A stretch of 6,344 nt of DNA from a bacterium (GCA_021107695.1 JAIOSI010000023.1:1-6344), one strand, 5' to 3'. Numbered from the stretch's first letter, positions 1 to 5,459 are shown. Notes: generated from the letters alone by a model not told the origin. A program made the numbers and translations.

Positions 1-663
1 CACCAGCTCGGTACGCCGCTTTCCAGCCTTTTGGGCTGGCTGGAGATTTTGCGTGAGCGTCCGGATCAGCTTCCAGAGGTTATCGGTGAGGTCTCCTCGG
101 ACATCGGGCGGCTGGAGGAGATTACCCATCGCTTCGGTGAAATCGGCAGCAAGCCAGAGATAACGGCTCTGCCGCTGAAGCCGGAGATCGAAAAGGCACT
201 GGATTACTGTCGACGGCGTATCTCATTAAACCGGATTCGCCTGGAAGGTGAACTCCACGATGTTCCTCCCACTCCGATTAACGGACCGCTCATCGGCTGG
301 GTTATTGAGAATCTGGTCAGGAACTCTTCTCAGGCTCTCTCCGCCTGGAACCGTGACGACCTACGTCCCGATGGCACAGTTCAGGCTCCGGTTAAGGAAA
401 AACCCACCGGCTTGATTCGGGTGGAACTCCATCCGGTTAATCGGGGGATCGAGTTGATCGTCTCTGACAACGGTCCCGGAATGGATAAACATACCCGTCG
501 CCACGCCTTTGATGCCGGTCAGACTACCAAGGCGCGGGGCTGGGGGCTGGGACTGACTCTGGTTAAGAGAATCGTCACCGAATACCACAGCGGGAAGATC
601 CGCCTTGAAAGCACTCCGGAGCAGGGAACCCGGGTTATCATCTTTCTTCCGGCGGAAAAGTAG
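1..663 (+). CDS. Sensor histidine kinase, PorY-like, C-terminal catalytic part (5' end outside window)
   Basis: This is the kinase core of a two-component sensor, 220 visible residues, open at the left edge. The first codon is the His of the H-box: the frame opens with HQLGTPLSSLLGWLEIL, the HisKA dimerisation/phosphoacceptor helix, so sensing and membrane regions lie upstream. An HATPase_c domain follows, with N-box ENLVRNSSQAL (visible residues 103-113), G1 box DNGPGM (156-161), a FDAGQTTK lid segment and G2 box GWGLGL (180-185), all intact. An apparent start at 31 is only a TTG Leu codon inside the HisKA helix. The gene ends in TAG 45 nt before the PorX-like regulator, which is almost certainly its phosphorylation partner. 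The H-box wording resembles, from memory, PorY-type kinases of Bacteroidota. Kinase function is certain; the PorY assignment is inference. Confidence 0.93.
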   Translation, partial: HQLGTPLSSLLGWLEILRERPDQLPEVIGEVSSDIGRLEEITHRFGEIGSKPEITALPLKPEIEKALDYCRRRISLNRIRLEGELHDVPPTPINGPLIGWVIENLVRNSSQALSAWNRDDLRPDGTVQAPVKEKPTGLIRVELHPVNRGIELIVSDNGPGMDKHTRRHAFDAGQTTKARGWGLGLTLVKRIVTEYHSGKIRLESTPEQGTRVIIFLPAEK

Positions 664-708
664 CAACATCAATGAGATTACATAAGAAAAGGTTTCAACG
701 AGGTTATT

Positions 709-2265
709 GTGGAAAAACGACGCATACTCTGGGTTGATGACGAGATTGAACTGCTGCGCTCGCAGATTAAATATCTGGAGCTTCACGGCTACGAGGTCGT
801 TGGCGTAACCAACGGCGATGACGCTCTGGAGCAGGTCTTCGAGCGTCGCTTCGATGTGGCACTGCTTGATGAACAGATGATGGGTCTTTCCGGAACCCAG
901 ACGCTGACCGAGCTGAAGCGCATCAAGCCCGAACTGCCTGTGGTAATGGTAACCAAGAACGAGGACGAGGGTCTGATGGACGAGGCCTACGGTCTGGCTG
1001 CCGAAGACTTCGTCATCAAGCCGGTCAAGCCGACCCAGCTAACCAGTGTGCTGAAGCGCATACTCGACCGTAGTGCTTTAGAGACCGCCAGCTTCACCCA
1101 GCGTTACATGGCGGAGTTGAGTCAGCTTGATCGAACACGAGAGGATATTGACAATACCGAAGAGTGGCTGGAACGCTACGTCTCGCTGATGAAGTGGGAT
1201 ATCGCCATCGAGGGGACCGGGGATCCAGTCCTCCTCGATCTCCATCGCCAGCTTATTCACGACGACAATCATCACTTCAGCCAGCACATCATCAAGCATT
1301 ATCCAGAATGGGTAAAAAGCCCCGGCAACCGTCCAATTCTCTCCGTTGATCTGCTGCCCCAGGTTGTGGTGCCATTCCTCGATACCGGGCATCCTGTTTA
1401 TCTGATCGTGATTGACGCGATGCGCTACGATGCCTGGCTGATGTTCCGACGGATTTTGGAGACGGACTGGCTGATCGATGACTTCCCTTATCTCTCTCTG
1501 ATCCCGACCAGTACCAACTACGCTCGAAATGGAATCTTCTCAGGGCTGTTCCCTCTGGAGCTGTCAGAACTATGCCCGGATAGCTGGCGTGAGCGTTCCG
1601 ATGAATCGGCAAGCCTTAACCGCCACGAGGGGATCTACCTCAATGACTACCTGAAACGGGAAGGAATCCAGCCGCTTCATCGTCCCAGGTACAAAAAAAC
1701 CCGGGGAAGTCGCTCTGATATTGACCTGCTGGAGCTTTTCCGAAGCTGGAAGAATCCGACCCTCTACTCACTGGTTATCAACTTCTTAGACATTCTGACC
1801 CATGAGCGTTCTCACTTTGAGCCGCTAAGTGAAATCAGCGACAACCCCCAGCGATTCCGTTCGCTGGCAGCCTCCTGGTTTGCTCACTCCGGGCTGGCGA
1901 AGGTACTAAAGGAGCTATCGCGGAAGGACGTAACCGTCATCATCACCAGCGACCACGGCAGCATCCAGACCGAGCGTGCCGTCATCGCCTACTGCGATAA
2001 AAACACAACCAAGGGGCTGCGGCTCTGGTTCGGACCGAGCCTGCGTACCAATGGCGAGGGAGCCTTGCTGATTAACCACCCCAACGACTGGATGCTGCCA
2101 GCGGAGTTTGTCGGCAAGAACTATCTTCTCGCCCTGGAAGACTTCAACTTCGTCTTCTCTCACAATCGAAATGAGCAGCGTCGGTTCTACGCTGGTGCCT
2201 TCCAGCACGGCGGAATCTCGATGCAGGAGATGATCATCCCCTGCGCCATCATGCACCCGAAGTAG
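709..2265 (+). CDS. porX: PorX-like response regulator with PglZ (alkaline phosphatase-fold) output domain
   Basis: The 518-residue protein has an N-terminal receiver (about 5-118) with acidic pair D10-D11, phosphoacceptor D54, T82 and K104, a helical linker (about 120-205), then a PglZ domain. Metal-site residues typical of the alkaline-phosphatase fold are all present: D236 in VIDAMRYD, candidate nucleophile T269 in PTSTNYARN, D361 and H365 in LDILTHERS, D415-H416 in ITSDHGS, and H500 in QHGGISMQEM. Length and order match PorX, which regulates type IX secretion in Bacteroidota and is reported to be a Zn-dependent phosphodiesterase acting on oligonucleotides. There is no DNA-binding domain. 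The start is GTG at 709, with AACGAGG five to eleven bases upstream; the next residues (EKRRILWVDDE) begin the receiver as expected. The kinase lies just upstream. A structured repeat element starts at the TAG stop. PorX-family membership is near certain; the output function in this organism is inferred. Confidence 0.93.
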   Translation: MEKRRILWVDDEIELLRSQIKYLELHGYEVVGVTNGDDALEQVFERRFDVALLDEQMMGLSGTQTLTELKRIKPELPVVMVTKNEDEGLMDEAYGLAAEDFVIKPVKPTQLTSVLKRILDRSALETASFTQRYMAELSQLDRTREDIDNTEEWLERYVSLMKWDIAIEGTGDPVLLDLHRQLIHDDNHHFSQHIIKHYPEWVKSPGNRPILSVDLLPQVVVPFLDTGHPVYLIVIDAMRYDAWLMFRRILETDWLIDDFPYLSLIPTSTNYARNGIFSGLFPLELSELCPDSWRERSDESASLNRHEGIYLNDYLKREGIQPLHRPRYKKTRGSRSDIDLLELFRSWKNPTLYSLVINFLDILTHERSHFEPLSEISDNPQRFRSLAASWFAHSGLAKVLKELSRKDVTVIITSDHGSIQTERAVIAYCDKNTTKGLRLWFGPSLRTNGEGALLINHPNDWMLPAEFVGKNYLLALEDFNFVFSHNRNEQRRFYAGAFQHGGISMQEMIIPCAIMHPK

Positions 2266-2363
2266 CAACGCCAAGCGTTGCATCTTACTTTTGCGAATAC
2301 GACTAAGACGGATAGCCGTTATTCCCGCAGATACGCTCCCGTTGGTCGCTACATATTTTATGC
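2263..2363 (+). repeat. Stop-anchored 3' element, copy 1 (after the PorX-like gene)
   Basis: This element of about 101 nt begins at the gene's TAG stop. It contains a perfect hairpin GCAACGC-CAA-GCGTTGC (2265-2281), then CATC and ACTTTTGCG (2286-2294), GGATAG (2310-2315), ATTCCCGC (2321-2328) and CTCCCGTTGGTCGCT (2336-2350). The same order of blocks follows GatD on the minus strand (5562 down to 5460), and the first two thirds follow the second CNB gene (4768 down to 4705). CAACG near the stop can pair with CGTTG at 2340-2344, closing a larger fold. The hairpin lacks a clean T-run, so I do not call it a terminator. It fills most of the 185-nt gap before the GNAT gene; the rest, 2364-2450, shows nothing I can name and no convincing promoter. 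Confidence 0.65.
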
Positions 2364-2450
2364 TTGATGAACAGTTCTCTCCTTTCTGATGACCAGGAAT
2401 ACGACTGCTGTCCGGAAATAGGTCGAATTTTTTAGCAATCCTCTATTACT

Positions 2451-3053
2451 ATGAGTAAAAATATTAGTACTCAGCGAGGTTTTCCTGATGAGCTGCGGAC
2501 ATCGGCAGCTGAGTTGTATGATGCAGCGTTTGGAGCCAAGCTTTCAATAGCGATCCCTAACCCTATCTCACGAAAAGCAATTCTGAAAGAGGGCTTGAGT
2601 CCGGAGTTTTCTTTCGTTGCAATACACGACGGGAAAATGGTTGGTATCGCAGGTTTTAAGACGGAAAAAGGATCGCTGACCGGTGGGATTTCTTTTCGTT
2701 TGTTGAAAAGAATACTTGGTTATTGGGGAGCAATTCGTGCCATCTTCTTGCTTGCACTGTTTAAGAGAAATCAGGTCGCAGACCAATTGATTATGGACGG
2801 AATAGGTGTTTCTACCAAAATGCGTGGCAGCGGCATTGGCACAGCTCTATTGCATCGCCTCATTGAATACGCAAAAAAAGATGAGTATCGGTCGATTCGC
2901 CTTGATGTAATTGACACGAATCCCGCAGCTCGGCGCTTGTATGAACGTCTTGGCTTTGTACCGATAAAGACAGATCAATTCGCCTCCTTGAGGTGGCTGC
3001 TAGGTTTTGGGGCTGCCACACAGATGCAATACTCACTAAGCACGAAGGCATAA
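2451..3053 (+). CDS. GNAT family N-acetyltransferase
   Basis: A 200-residue acetyl-CoA-dependent acyltransferase of the Gcn5-related family; the substrate cannot be read from sequence. Motif A is IGVSTKMRGSGIGTALL (118-134), with the R-G-S-G-I-G pyrophosphate-binding loop at 125-130. Motif B is NPAARRLYERLGF (157-169), the usual C-terminal signature. The N-terminus FPDELRTSAAELYDAAFG resembles a common GNAT subgroup, supporting the start at 2451, although no Shine-Dalgarno sequence is visible upstream. A hydrophobic, basic stretch (about 82-105) sits between the early strands and motif A. Base composition differs from the neighbours: 2701-2760 has 25 G/C in 60, while 1201-1260 in the PorX-like gene has 36. 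It is bounded on both sides by related repeat sequences. Recent acquisition is plausible but inferred. Confidence 0.9.
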   Translation: MSKNISTQRGFPDELRTSAAELYDAAFGAKLSIAIPNPISRKAILKEGLSPEFSFVAIHDGKMVGIAGFKTEKGSLTGGISFRLLKRILGYWGAIRAIFLLALFKRNQVADQLIMDGIGVSTKMRGSGIGTALLHRLIEYAKKDEYRSIRLDVIDTNPAARRLYERLGFVPIKTDQFASLRWLLGFGAATQMQYSLSTKA

Positions 3054-3123
3054 CAACGGGATTCAGCCGACTGATTTTGTGCCTTAACGGATACGTTCCT
3101 GTTGCTCGCTGCATATTTTCAGC
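3051..3123 (+). repeat. Stop-anchored 3' element, copy 2 (after GNAT), divergent and shorter
   Basis: It begins at the TAA stop with TAACAACGGGATTCAGCCG and ends with GATACGTTCCTGTTGCTCGCTGCATATTTT. The last part (3090-3123) aligns without gaps to 2330-2363, with 28 of 34 bases identical by hand count. It lacks the small palindrome at the stop seen in the other copies. Instead CAACGGGA (3054-3061) can pair with TTCCTGTTG (3096-3104), with one G-T pair, to close the element as one long fold. The relationship to copy 1 is strong at the 3' end and weak at the 5' end. Confidence 0.5.
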
Positions 3124-3131
3124 AAGATACT

Positions 3132-3169
3132 AAAACGCCCCTCGCCGTAACGGCAGGGGGCGTTTTTTT
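3132..3169. terminator. Bidirectional rho-independent terminator
   Basis: AACGCCCC (3134-3141) pairs with GGGGCGTT (3157-3164). A G-T wobble and one mismatch follow, then GCCG/CGGC closed by a TAA loop. A run of seven T (3163-3169) follows on the plus strand and four A (3132-3135) precede it, giving a T-run for minus-strand transcripts too. It lies between the convergent GNAT and YkuD genes, where a shared terminator is expected. Confidence 0.92.
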
Positions 3170-3182
3170 GCAAAGTTAACGC

Positions 3183-4034
3183 TTATTCAATCGTCGTGCC
3201 GTCCTTTGCCCAGATAATCGTATCACCCATCTCCAGATAGTCGAAGAACTCGATCACATCTTCATTGCTGGAGCGCACACAACCGTGAGACAGCGCGCCG
3301 CCGATGGAGTCCGGCTCGTTCGTGCCGTGCATTCCGTAGGTCGGCAGGCTAATCCCGATCCAGCGCGCGCCCAGCCCGTTCTCAGGGTCATCGGAGGCGT
3401 AGCGTCTGCCTTCCCAGCTCCAGATCGGGTCAGCCTTGAGCCGGATGATCGAGTAAACCCCCGGCGGAGTTGGAGTCTCCGGTTTGCCGATACAGACCGG
3501 CCAGGTCTTGATGATTTCGCCTTCCATAAACAGCGTGGACCGGCGGGCGGTAAGGTCAACATAGACCACCGTTCCGCTGTCGTAGCCCAGCTCAGTCAGT
3601 TCCTCCGGCGTGATGACCGGTACCTGTCCCGCAGGATAGAGACGCAGCTCATTGAAGTCGAAGTCACTGCCCAGAGTCAGCAGAATAGCGGCATCGGTTC
3701 CGGTGGAGAGAGCCTCAATCGCCCGGTCTTCCAGCCCAAACAGGGCGGCGAGGTCGTAGGCGGCATCACGATAGGTTGGTTCGTAGTGAATCTCGGTCTC
3801 GGCGGGAACCGTCAGCAACTCACTGAAAATGATTTTTGTTGCCGCAGTATCCCTTGCCATAGCGGCGAGCTTGGCTTCAATAGCGGCAGTATAGTCAAGC
3901 GAGTTCGCGGGAAGGCTGACCTCCAGCAGAGGGCGCGGCGGAAGCACCGGAGCCCCGACCTCTTCTTCGCCTTCGGCGGCGCAACCAACCCCGACAAGGG
4001 TCAGCAGGATAGCAAGCAGAAGCATGATTTTCAT
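3183..4034 (-). CDS. L,D-transpeptidase (YkuD domain) with lipoprotein-like signal peptide
   Basis: The 283-residue envelope protein probably forms or remodels 3-3 peptidoglycan cross-links or anchors proteins to peptidoglycan. The N-terminus MKIMLLLAILLTLVGVGC is a signal peptide ending at C18. The lipobox is imperfect (G at -3), so lipidation is likely but not certain. An acidic linker follows (EGEEE). The YkuD domain spans about 155-276. Its catalytic signature is complete: H236 in YGMHGTNE and S249-H250-G251-C252-V253-R254, with C252 the nucleophile. PTPPGVYSI (188-196) is also typical. Residues about 85-143 may be a degenerate LysM-like unit (AAYDLAALFG, later PAGQVPVITPEE), low confidence. 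The start at 4034 has AAAGG eight bases upstream. The gap to the upstream CNB gene is 90 nt and contains a hairpin and a weak promoter candidate, so co-transcription is open. The family is certain. Confidence 0.95.
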   Translation of the reverse strand: MKIMLLLAILLTLVGVGCAAEGEEEVGAPVLPPRPLLEVSLPANSLDYTAAIEAKLAAMARDTAATKIIFSELLTVPAETEIHYEPTYRDAAYDLAALFGLEDRAIEALSTGTDAAILLTLGSDFDFNELRLYPAGQVPVITPEELTELGYDSGTVVYVDLTARRSTLFMEGEIIKTWPVCIGKPETPTPPGVYSIIRLKADPIWSWEGRRYASDDPENGLGARWIGISLPTYGMHGTNEPDSIGGALSHGCVRSSNEDVIEFFDYLEMGDTIIWAKDGTTIE

Positions 4035-4069
4035 AGAAAATGCCTTTACCGGAGCAGCTCTCTAAGCAG

Positions 4070-4089
4070 CAAGGGGCAAACGCCCCTTG
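4070..4089 (-). other. Perfect hairpin between the CNB gene and the YkuD gene
   Basis: CAAGGGGC-AAAC-GCCCCTTG on the plus strand forms an 8-bp stem with a 4-nt loop. On the minus strand it lies downstream of the first CNB stop and about 35 nt before the YkuD start. No T-run follows in that direction, so it is not a standard terminator. If the weak promoter at 4100-4129 is real, this would be the first structure in the YkuD mRNA and could protect its 5' end. Confidence 0.6.
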
Positions 4090-4099
4090 TCGTTAAATG

Positions 4100-4129
4100 T
4101 TTATACCTATTGCCAAAACCAAGTTTACA
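4100..4129 (-). promoter_or_regulatory. Weak candidate promoter for the YkuD gene
   Basis: On the minus strand TGTAAA (4129-4124) and TATAAA (4105-4100) are separated by 18 nt. The -10 is good (5 of 6) and the -35 poor (3 of 6), and it overlaps the stop of the upstream CNB gene. The YkuD gene may equally be read through from upstream. Confidence 0.3.
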
Positions 4130-4592
4130 CGTTATCCAATGCCTGACCGAGGAACTTTCTGAAGCGATCGTTGGCTCTGCGAATGGCGTTGGTGTGGACA
4201 GAGAGAATCGCCCGATAGACCTTATTCGCCGAGAGAGGATTGGCACGCATCGTTGCCCAGAAGTCCGCCTTCTCGATGACGATGCAGGCAGAGTCCTCAG
4301 CGGCAACACAGGTGGCGGAGCGTTTGCCACCGTCGAAGAGGGATATCTCTCCGAAGAAGAAGAACTGGGTCAGGTCAACGAGGTTCGCCTCTCGACCTTC
4401 TCCCAGGGACTTCTTCACCGCAATCTTTCCCGACTTGACGATATAAAGCGAGCCACCGTCTTCGCCCTCCCTGAAGATGACACTGTCCTTCGGAAAGTCC
4501 ACCACCTGGGCATGTTCGGAAAGCACCGCCAGTTCGTCGTCGGTCAGGGTGTAGAAGATGTAGGTCTTTTTCAGAACCTCAGCAGTATTCAT
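4125..4592 (-). CDS. Stand-alone cyclic nucleotide-binding domain protein (CNB paralogue 1)
   Basis: A 155-residue, probably cytosolic sensor made of one CRP-type CNB domain (about 12-115) and a basic C-terminal helix (NAIRRANDRFRKFL). The phosphate-binding cassette reads FGEISLFDGGKRSATCVA, keeping E82 and R91, the residues that contact the cyclic nucleotide in CRP/PKA-type domains. There is no HTH or catalytic domain, so it must act through a partner. The frame is open to a TTG at 4625 and an ATG at 4622, but I choose ATG 4592: AAAGG lies nine bases upstream, the promoter -10 covers 4625-4630 so earlier starts would precede the transcript, and the protein then matches its neighbour in length exactly (155 each). 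Ungapped identity to that neighbour is 41 of 155 by hand count. A run of four Phe (77-80) precedes the cassette. Ligand and partner are unknown. Confidence 0.9.
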   Translation of the reverse strand: MNTAEVLKKTYIFYTLTDDELAVLSEHAQVVDFPKDSVIFREGEDGGSLYIVKSGKIAVKKSLGEGREANLVDLTQFFFFGEISLFDGGKRSATCVAAEDSACIVIEKADFWATMRANPLSANKVYRAILSVHTNAIRRANDRFRKFLGQALDNV

Positions 4593-4624
4593 AATCAAAG
4601 ACCTTTGAAATATCTCACTCATCA

Positions 4625-4652
4625 AGTATAGGTGACTGGCAAGAGCTGTAAA
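4625..4652 (-). promoter_or_regulatory. Sigma70-like promoter for CNB paralogue 1
   Basis: On the minus strand TTTACA (4652-4647), a 16-nt spacer and TATACT (4630-4625) each match the consensus at 5 of 6 positions. Transcription would begin near 4618, giving a leader of about 26 nt that includes the AAAGG ribosome site. This supports ATG 4592 as the start and suggests the gene is expressed independently of CNB paralogue 2. Confidence 0.65.
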
Positions 4653-4697
4653 ATATGGTGCTGGTGTTCTGGACGAAGCTCTGTCCGTCTCAGTTGT

Positions 4698-4781
4698 CCC
4701 AGGCGCGGGAGTAGAGACTATCCGGCTGGTTGTGTAGCCGCGAAAGTATGTGCAGCTTTAAGCTGCTAGCCCCAGGCGCGG
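4698..4781. repeat. 11-bp direct repeat flanking the copy-3 element
   Basis: CCCAGGCGCGG occurs at 4698-4708 and 4771-4781, enclosing 62 nt that contain most of the copy-3 element and the stop codon of CNB paralogue 2. The right copy encodes the last residues of that protein (RAW). It could be a target-site duplication left by insertion, or a local duplication. Only one such pair is seen, so this is suggestive. Confidence 0.5.
4705..4768 (-). repeat. Stop-anchored 3' element, copy 3 (after CNB paralogue 2)
   Basis: Read on the minus strand it begins at the TAG stop (4768-4766), continues with the palindrome GCAGCTTAAAGCTGC (4766-4752), CATACTTTCGCGGCT (4750-4736) and GGATAGTCTCTACTCCCGC (4723-4705). 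The last block matches 2310-2328 of copy 1 at 15 of 19 positions. ACTTTCGCGGCT is also found at the matching place in the copy after GatD. The palindrome differs in sequence from those of the other copies but keeps its pairing. It fills about half of the 140-nt gap; the rest holds the promoter of CNB paralogue 1. Confidence 0.6.
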
Positions 4782-5233
4782 TTGATGAGGAAGTAGTTGC
4801 GGAGCTTGTCGTTAGACTTGCGAATGCGAGAACAGAAAATGCGGATGAAGGAGATCATCATTTTATTGCCCAGACCGATGTTCTCTTCGAGGAGCTTCTC
4901 GAAGCTGGATTTGTTCAGCGAAAGCAGCTTGGTCGGCTTACGACAGATGGCGGAGGCGGAGCGTGGCGCGGCATCTATCAGAGCCATCTCGCCAAAGACC
5001 GCCGGGCGCTCCAGGTAGATCAGCTCCTCGGAGCCGATACCCTCGATGTCCAGGGAGATGGAGACCATGCCCTCGTCAACGATGTAAAACTTGTCCCCTG
5101 TGTCCCCTTCGTTGAAAACGAGATCGTCTTTCTCAAAGGTCTCCAGCTCAAGCTGTTCGGCGATGGTAGCTAATTCCTCATCGTCTAGACCAGCGAAGAT
5201 CATCAGATTTCTGATTTTATCTACAGTCAGCAT
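4766..5233 (-). CDS. Stand-alone cyclic nucleotide-binding domain protein (CNB paralogue 2)
   Basis: A 155-residue, single-domain CNB protein (domain about 12-115) with a basic C-terminal helix (CSRIRKSNDKLRNYFL) and no output domain. The phosphate-binding cassette FGEMALIDAAPRSASAIC is close to the CRP consensus, with E82 and R91 at exactly the same positions as in paralogue 1. The two genes probably arose by tandem duplication and then diverged (26% identity, no gaps). The start at 5233 is well supported by AAAAGGA nine bases upstream. A promoter lies at 5292-5320. The TAG stop is also the first codon of a repeat element, and the last residues (RAWG) sit on an 11-bp direct repeat, so the original C-terminus may have been changed by insertion. 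It could bind cAMP, c-di-GMP or another ligand; the sequence does not say which. Confidence 0.92.
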   Translation of the reverse strand: MLTVDKIRNLMIFAGLDDEELATIAEQLELETFEKDDLVFNEGDTGDKFYIVDEGMVSISLDIEGIGSEELIYLERPAVFGEMALIDAAPRSASAICRKPTKLLSLNKSSFEKLLEENIGLGNKMMISFIRIFCSRIRKSNDKLRNYFLINRAWG

Positions 5234-5291
5234 GATTCATTGTCCTTTTGCCTGCTAGCCCCTCAGCCAATTCCAATCACCAACGCCTGTC

Positions 5292-5320
5292 ATTGTAGCA
5301 GAGTTTCCCCCATGTTGCAA
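5292..5320 (-). promoter_or_regulatory. Sigma70-like promoter for CNB paralogue 2
   Basis: On the minus strand TTGCAA (5320-5315), a 17-nt spacer and TACAAT (5297-5292) match the consensus at 4 and 5 of 6 positions. Transcription would start near 5285, leaving a leader of about 52 nt with the AAAAGGA ribosome site. Confidence 0.6.
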
Positions 5321-5402
5321 ACGTACCAACGATTGTTATGGTTTTCTGCCTTTGGTGCAGGGGCGCGACATACCGTGTCCCTACGCTAGTGTGATGCAGC
5401 TC

Positions 5403-5422
5403 TATGTGCAGCTTTAAGCTGC
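5403..5422 (-). repeat. Second exact copy of a 20-nt palindromic repeat
   Basis: TATGTGCAGCTTTAAGCTGC is identical here and at 4747-4766, where it is the start of the copy-3 element next to a stop codon. Here there is no adjoining gene end. Next to it, GCATCACACT on the minus strand (5398-5389) also occurs in the copy after GatD, so this looks like a fragment of the same family. Confidence 0.75.
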
Positions 5423-5423
5423 C

Positions 5424-5445
5424 GGGCGACCGTGGACGGTCGCCC
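5424..5445. repeat. Perfect 9-bp hairpin
   Basis: GGGCGACCG-TGGA-CGGTCGCCC forms a very stable stem with a 4-nt loop. No T-run follows on either strand, so it is not an intrinsic terminator. It lies within the right half of the inverted-repeat mosaic. Similar GC-rich palindromes are, from general knowledge, often dispersed intergenic repeats. Confidence 0.75.
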
Positions 5446-5459
5446 CTGCAACATCAAAA

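Larger units (their letters stand above)
5356..5450. repeat. Nested inverted-repeat mosaic in the CNB-GatD intergenic region
   Basis: TGCAGGGGCG (5356-5365) and its exact reverse complement (5441-5450) bound a 95-nt block, as a small non-coding mobile element would have. Inside are an imperfect hairpin (GACA 5367-5370 with TGTC 5376-5379, extended by GGG/CCC), a second copy of the 20-nt repeat, and a perfect 9-bp hairpin. No reading frame is credible here. Together with the promoter (5292-5320) and the copy-4 element (5460-5562) this accounts for most of the 326-nt gene-free stretch 5234-5559; nothing is seen in 5321-5355. Confidence 0.55.

Noticed and set aside
31..33. Start of a complete kinase gene at 31
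   Set aside because: The codon is TTG inside the HisKA helix; the phosphoacceptor His lies upstream at 1-3 in the same open frame.
661..708. Kinase stop TAGCAACATC as a fifth copy of the stop-anchored element
   Set aside because: Only the first seven bases match; no palindrome or later block follows in the 45-nt gap, so this is probably coincidence.
709..2265. PglZ domain as a sign of a BREX or other phage-defence island
   Set aside because: BREX PglZ is a separate, larger protein next to pglX, brxC and similar genes. Here the domain is fused to a receiver in PorX order and length, behind a histidine kinase, with no other BREX gene in view.
2265..2281. Hairpin after the PorX-like stop as an intrinsic terminator
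   Set aside because: The stem is perfect, but the following bases (ATCTTACTTTTG) are not a contiguous T-run directly after the stem, and the equivalent palindromes in the other copies have no T-run either.
2263..3123. Calling the repeats around the GNAT gene integron attC sites
   Set aside because: The position at gene ends and the foldability fit, but I cannot find matching RYYYAAC and GTTRRRY core boxes, and the same family occurs after chromosomal genes such as gatD. Kept as a hypothesis only.
4593..4625. TTG 4625 or ATG 4622 as start of CNB paralogue 1
   Set aside because: Both lie at or before the predicted transcription start, lack a ribosome site, and would add residues absent from the equal-length paralogue.
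3285..4631. A 448-codon open frame on the plus strand across the YkuD and first CNB genes
   Set aside because: It is antisense to two genes with intact catalytic and ligand-binding motifs, spans their intergenic gap and the terminator-proximal end, and its translation shows no recognisable domain or composition of a real protein.
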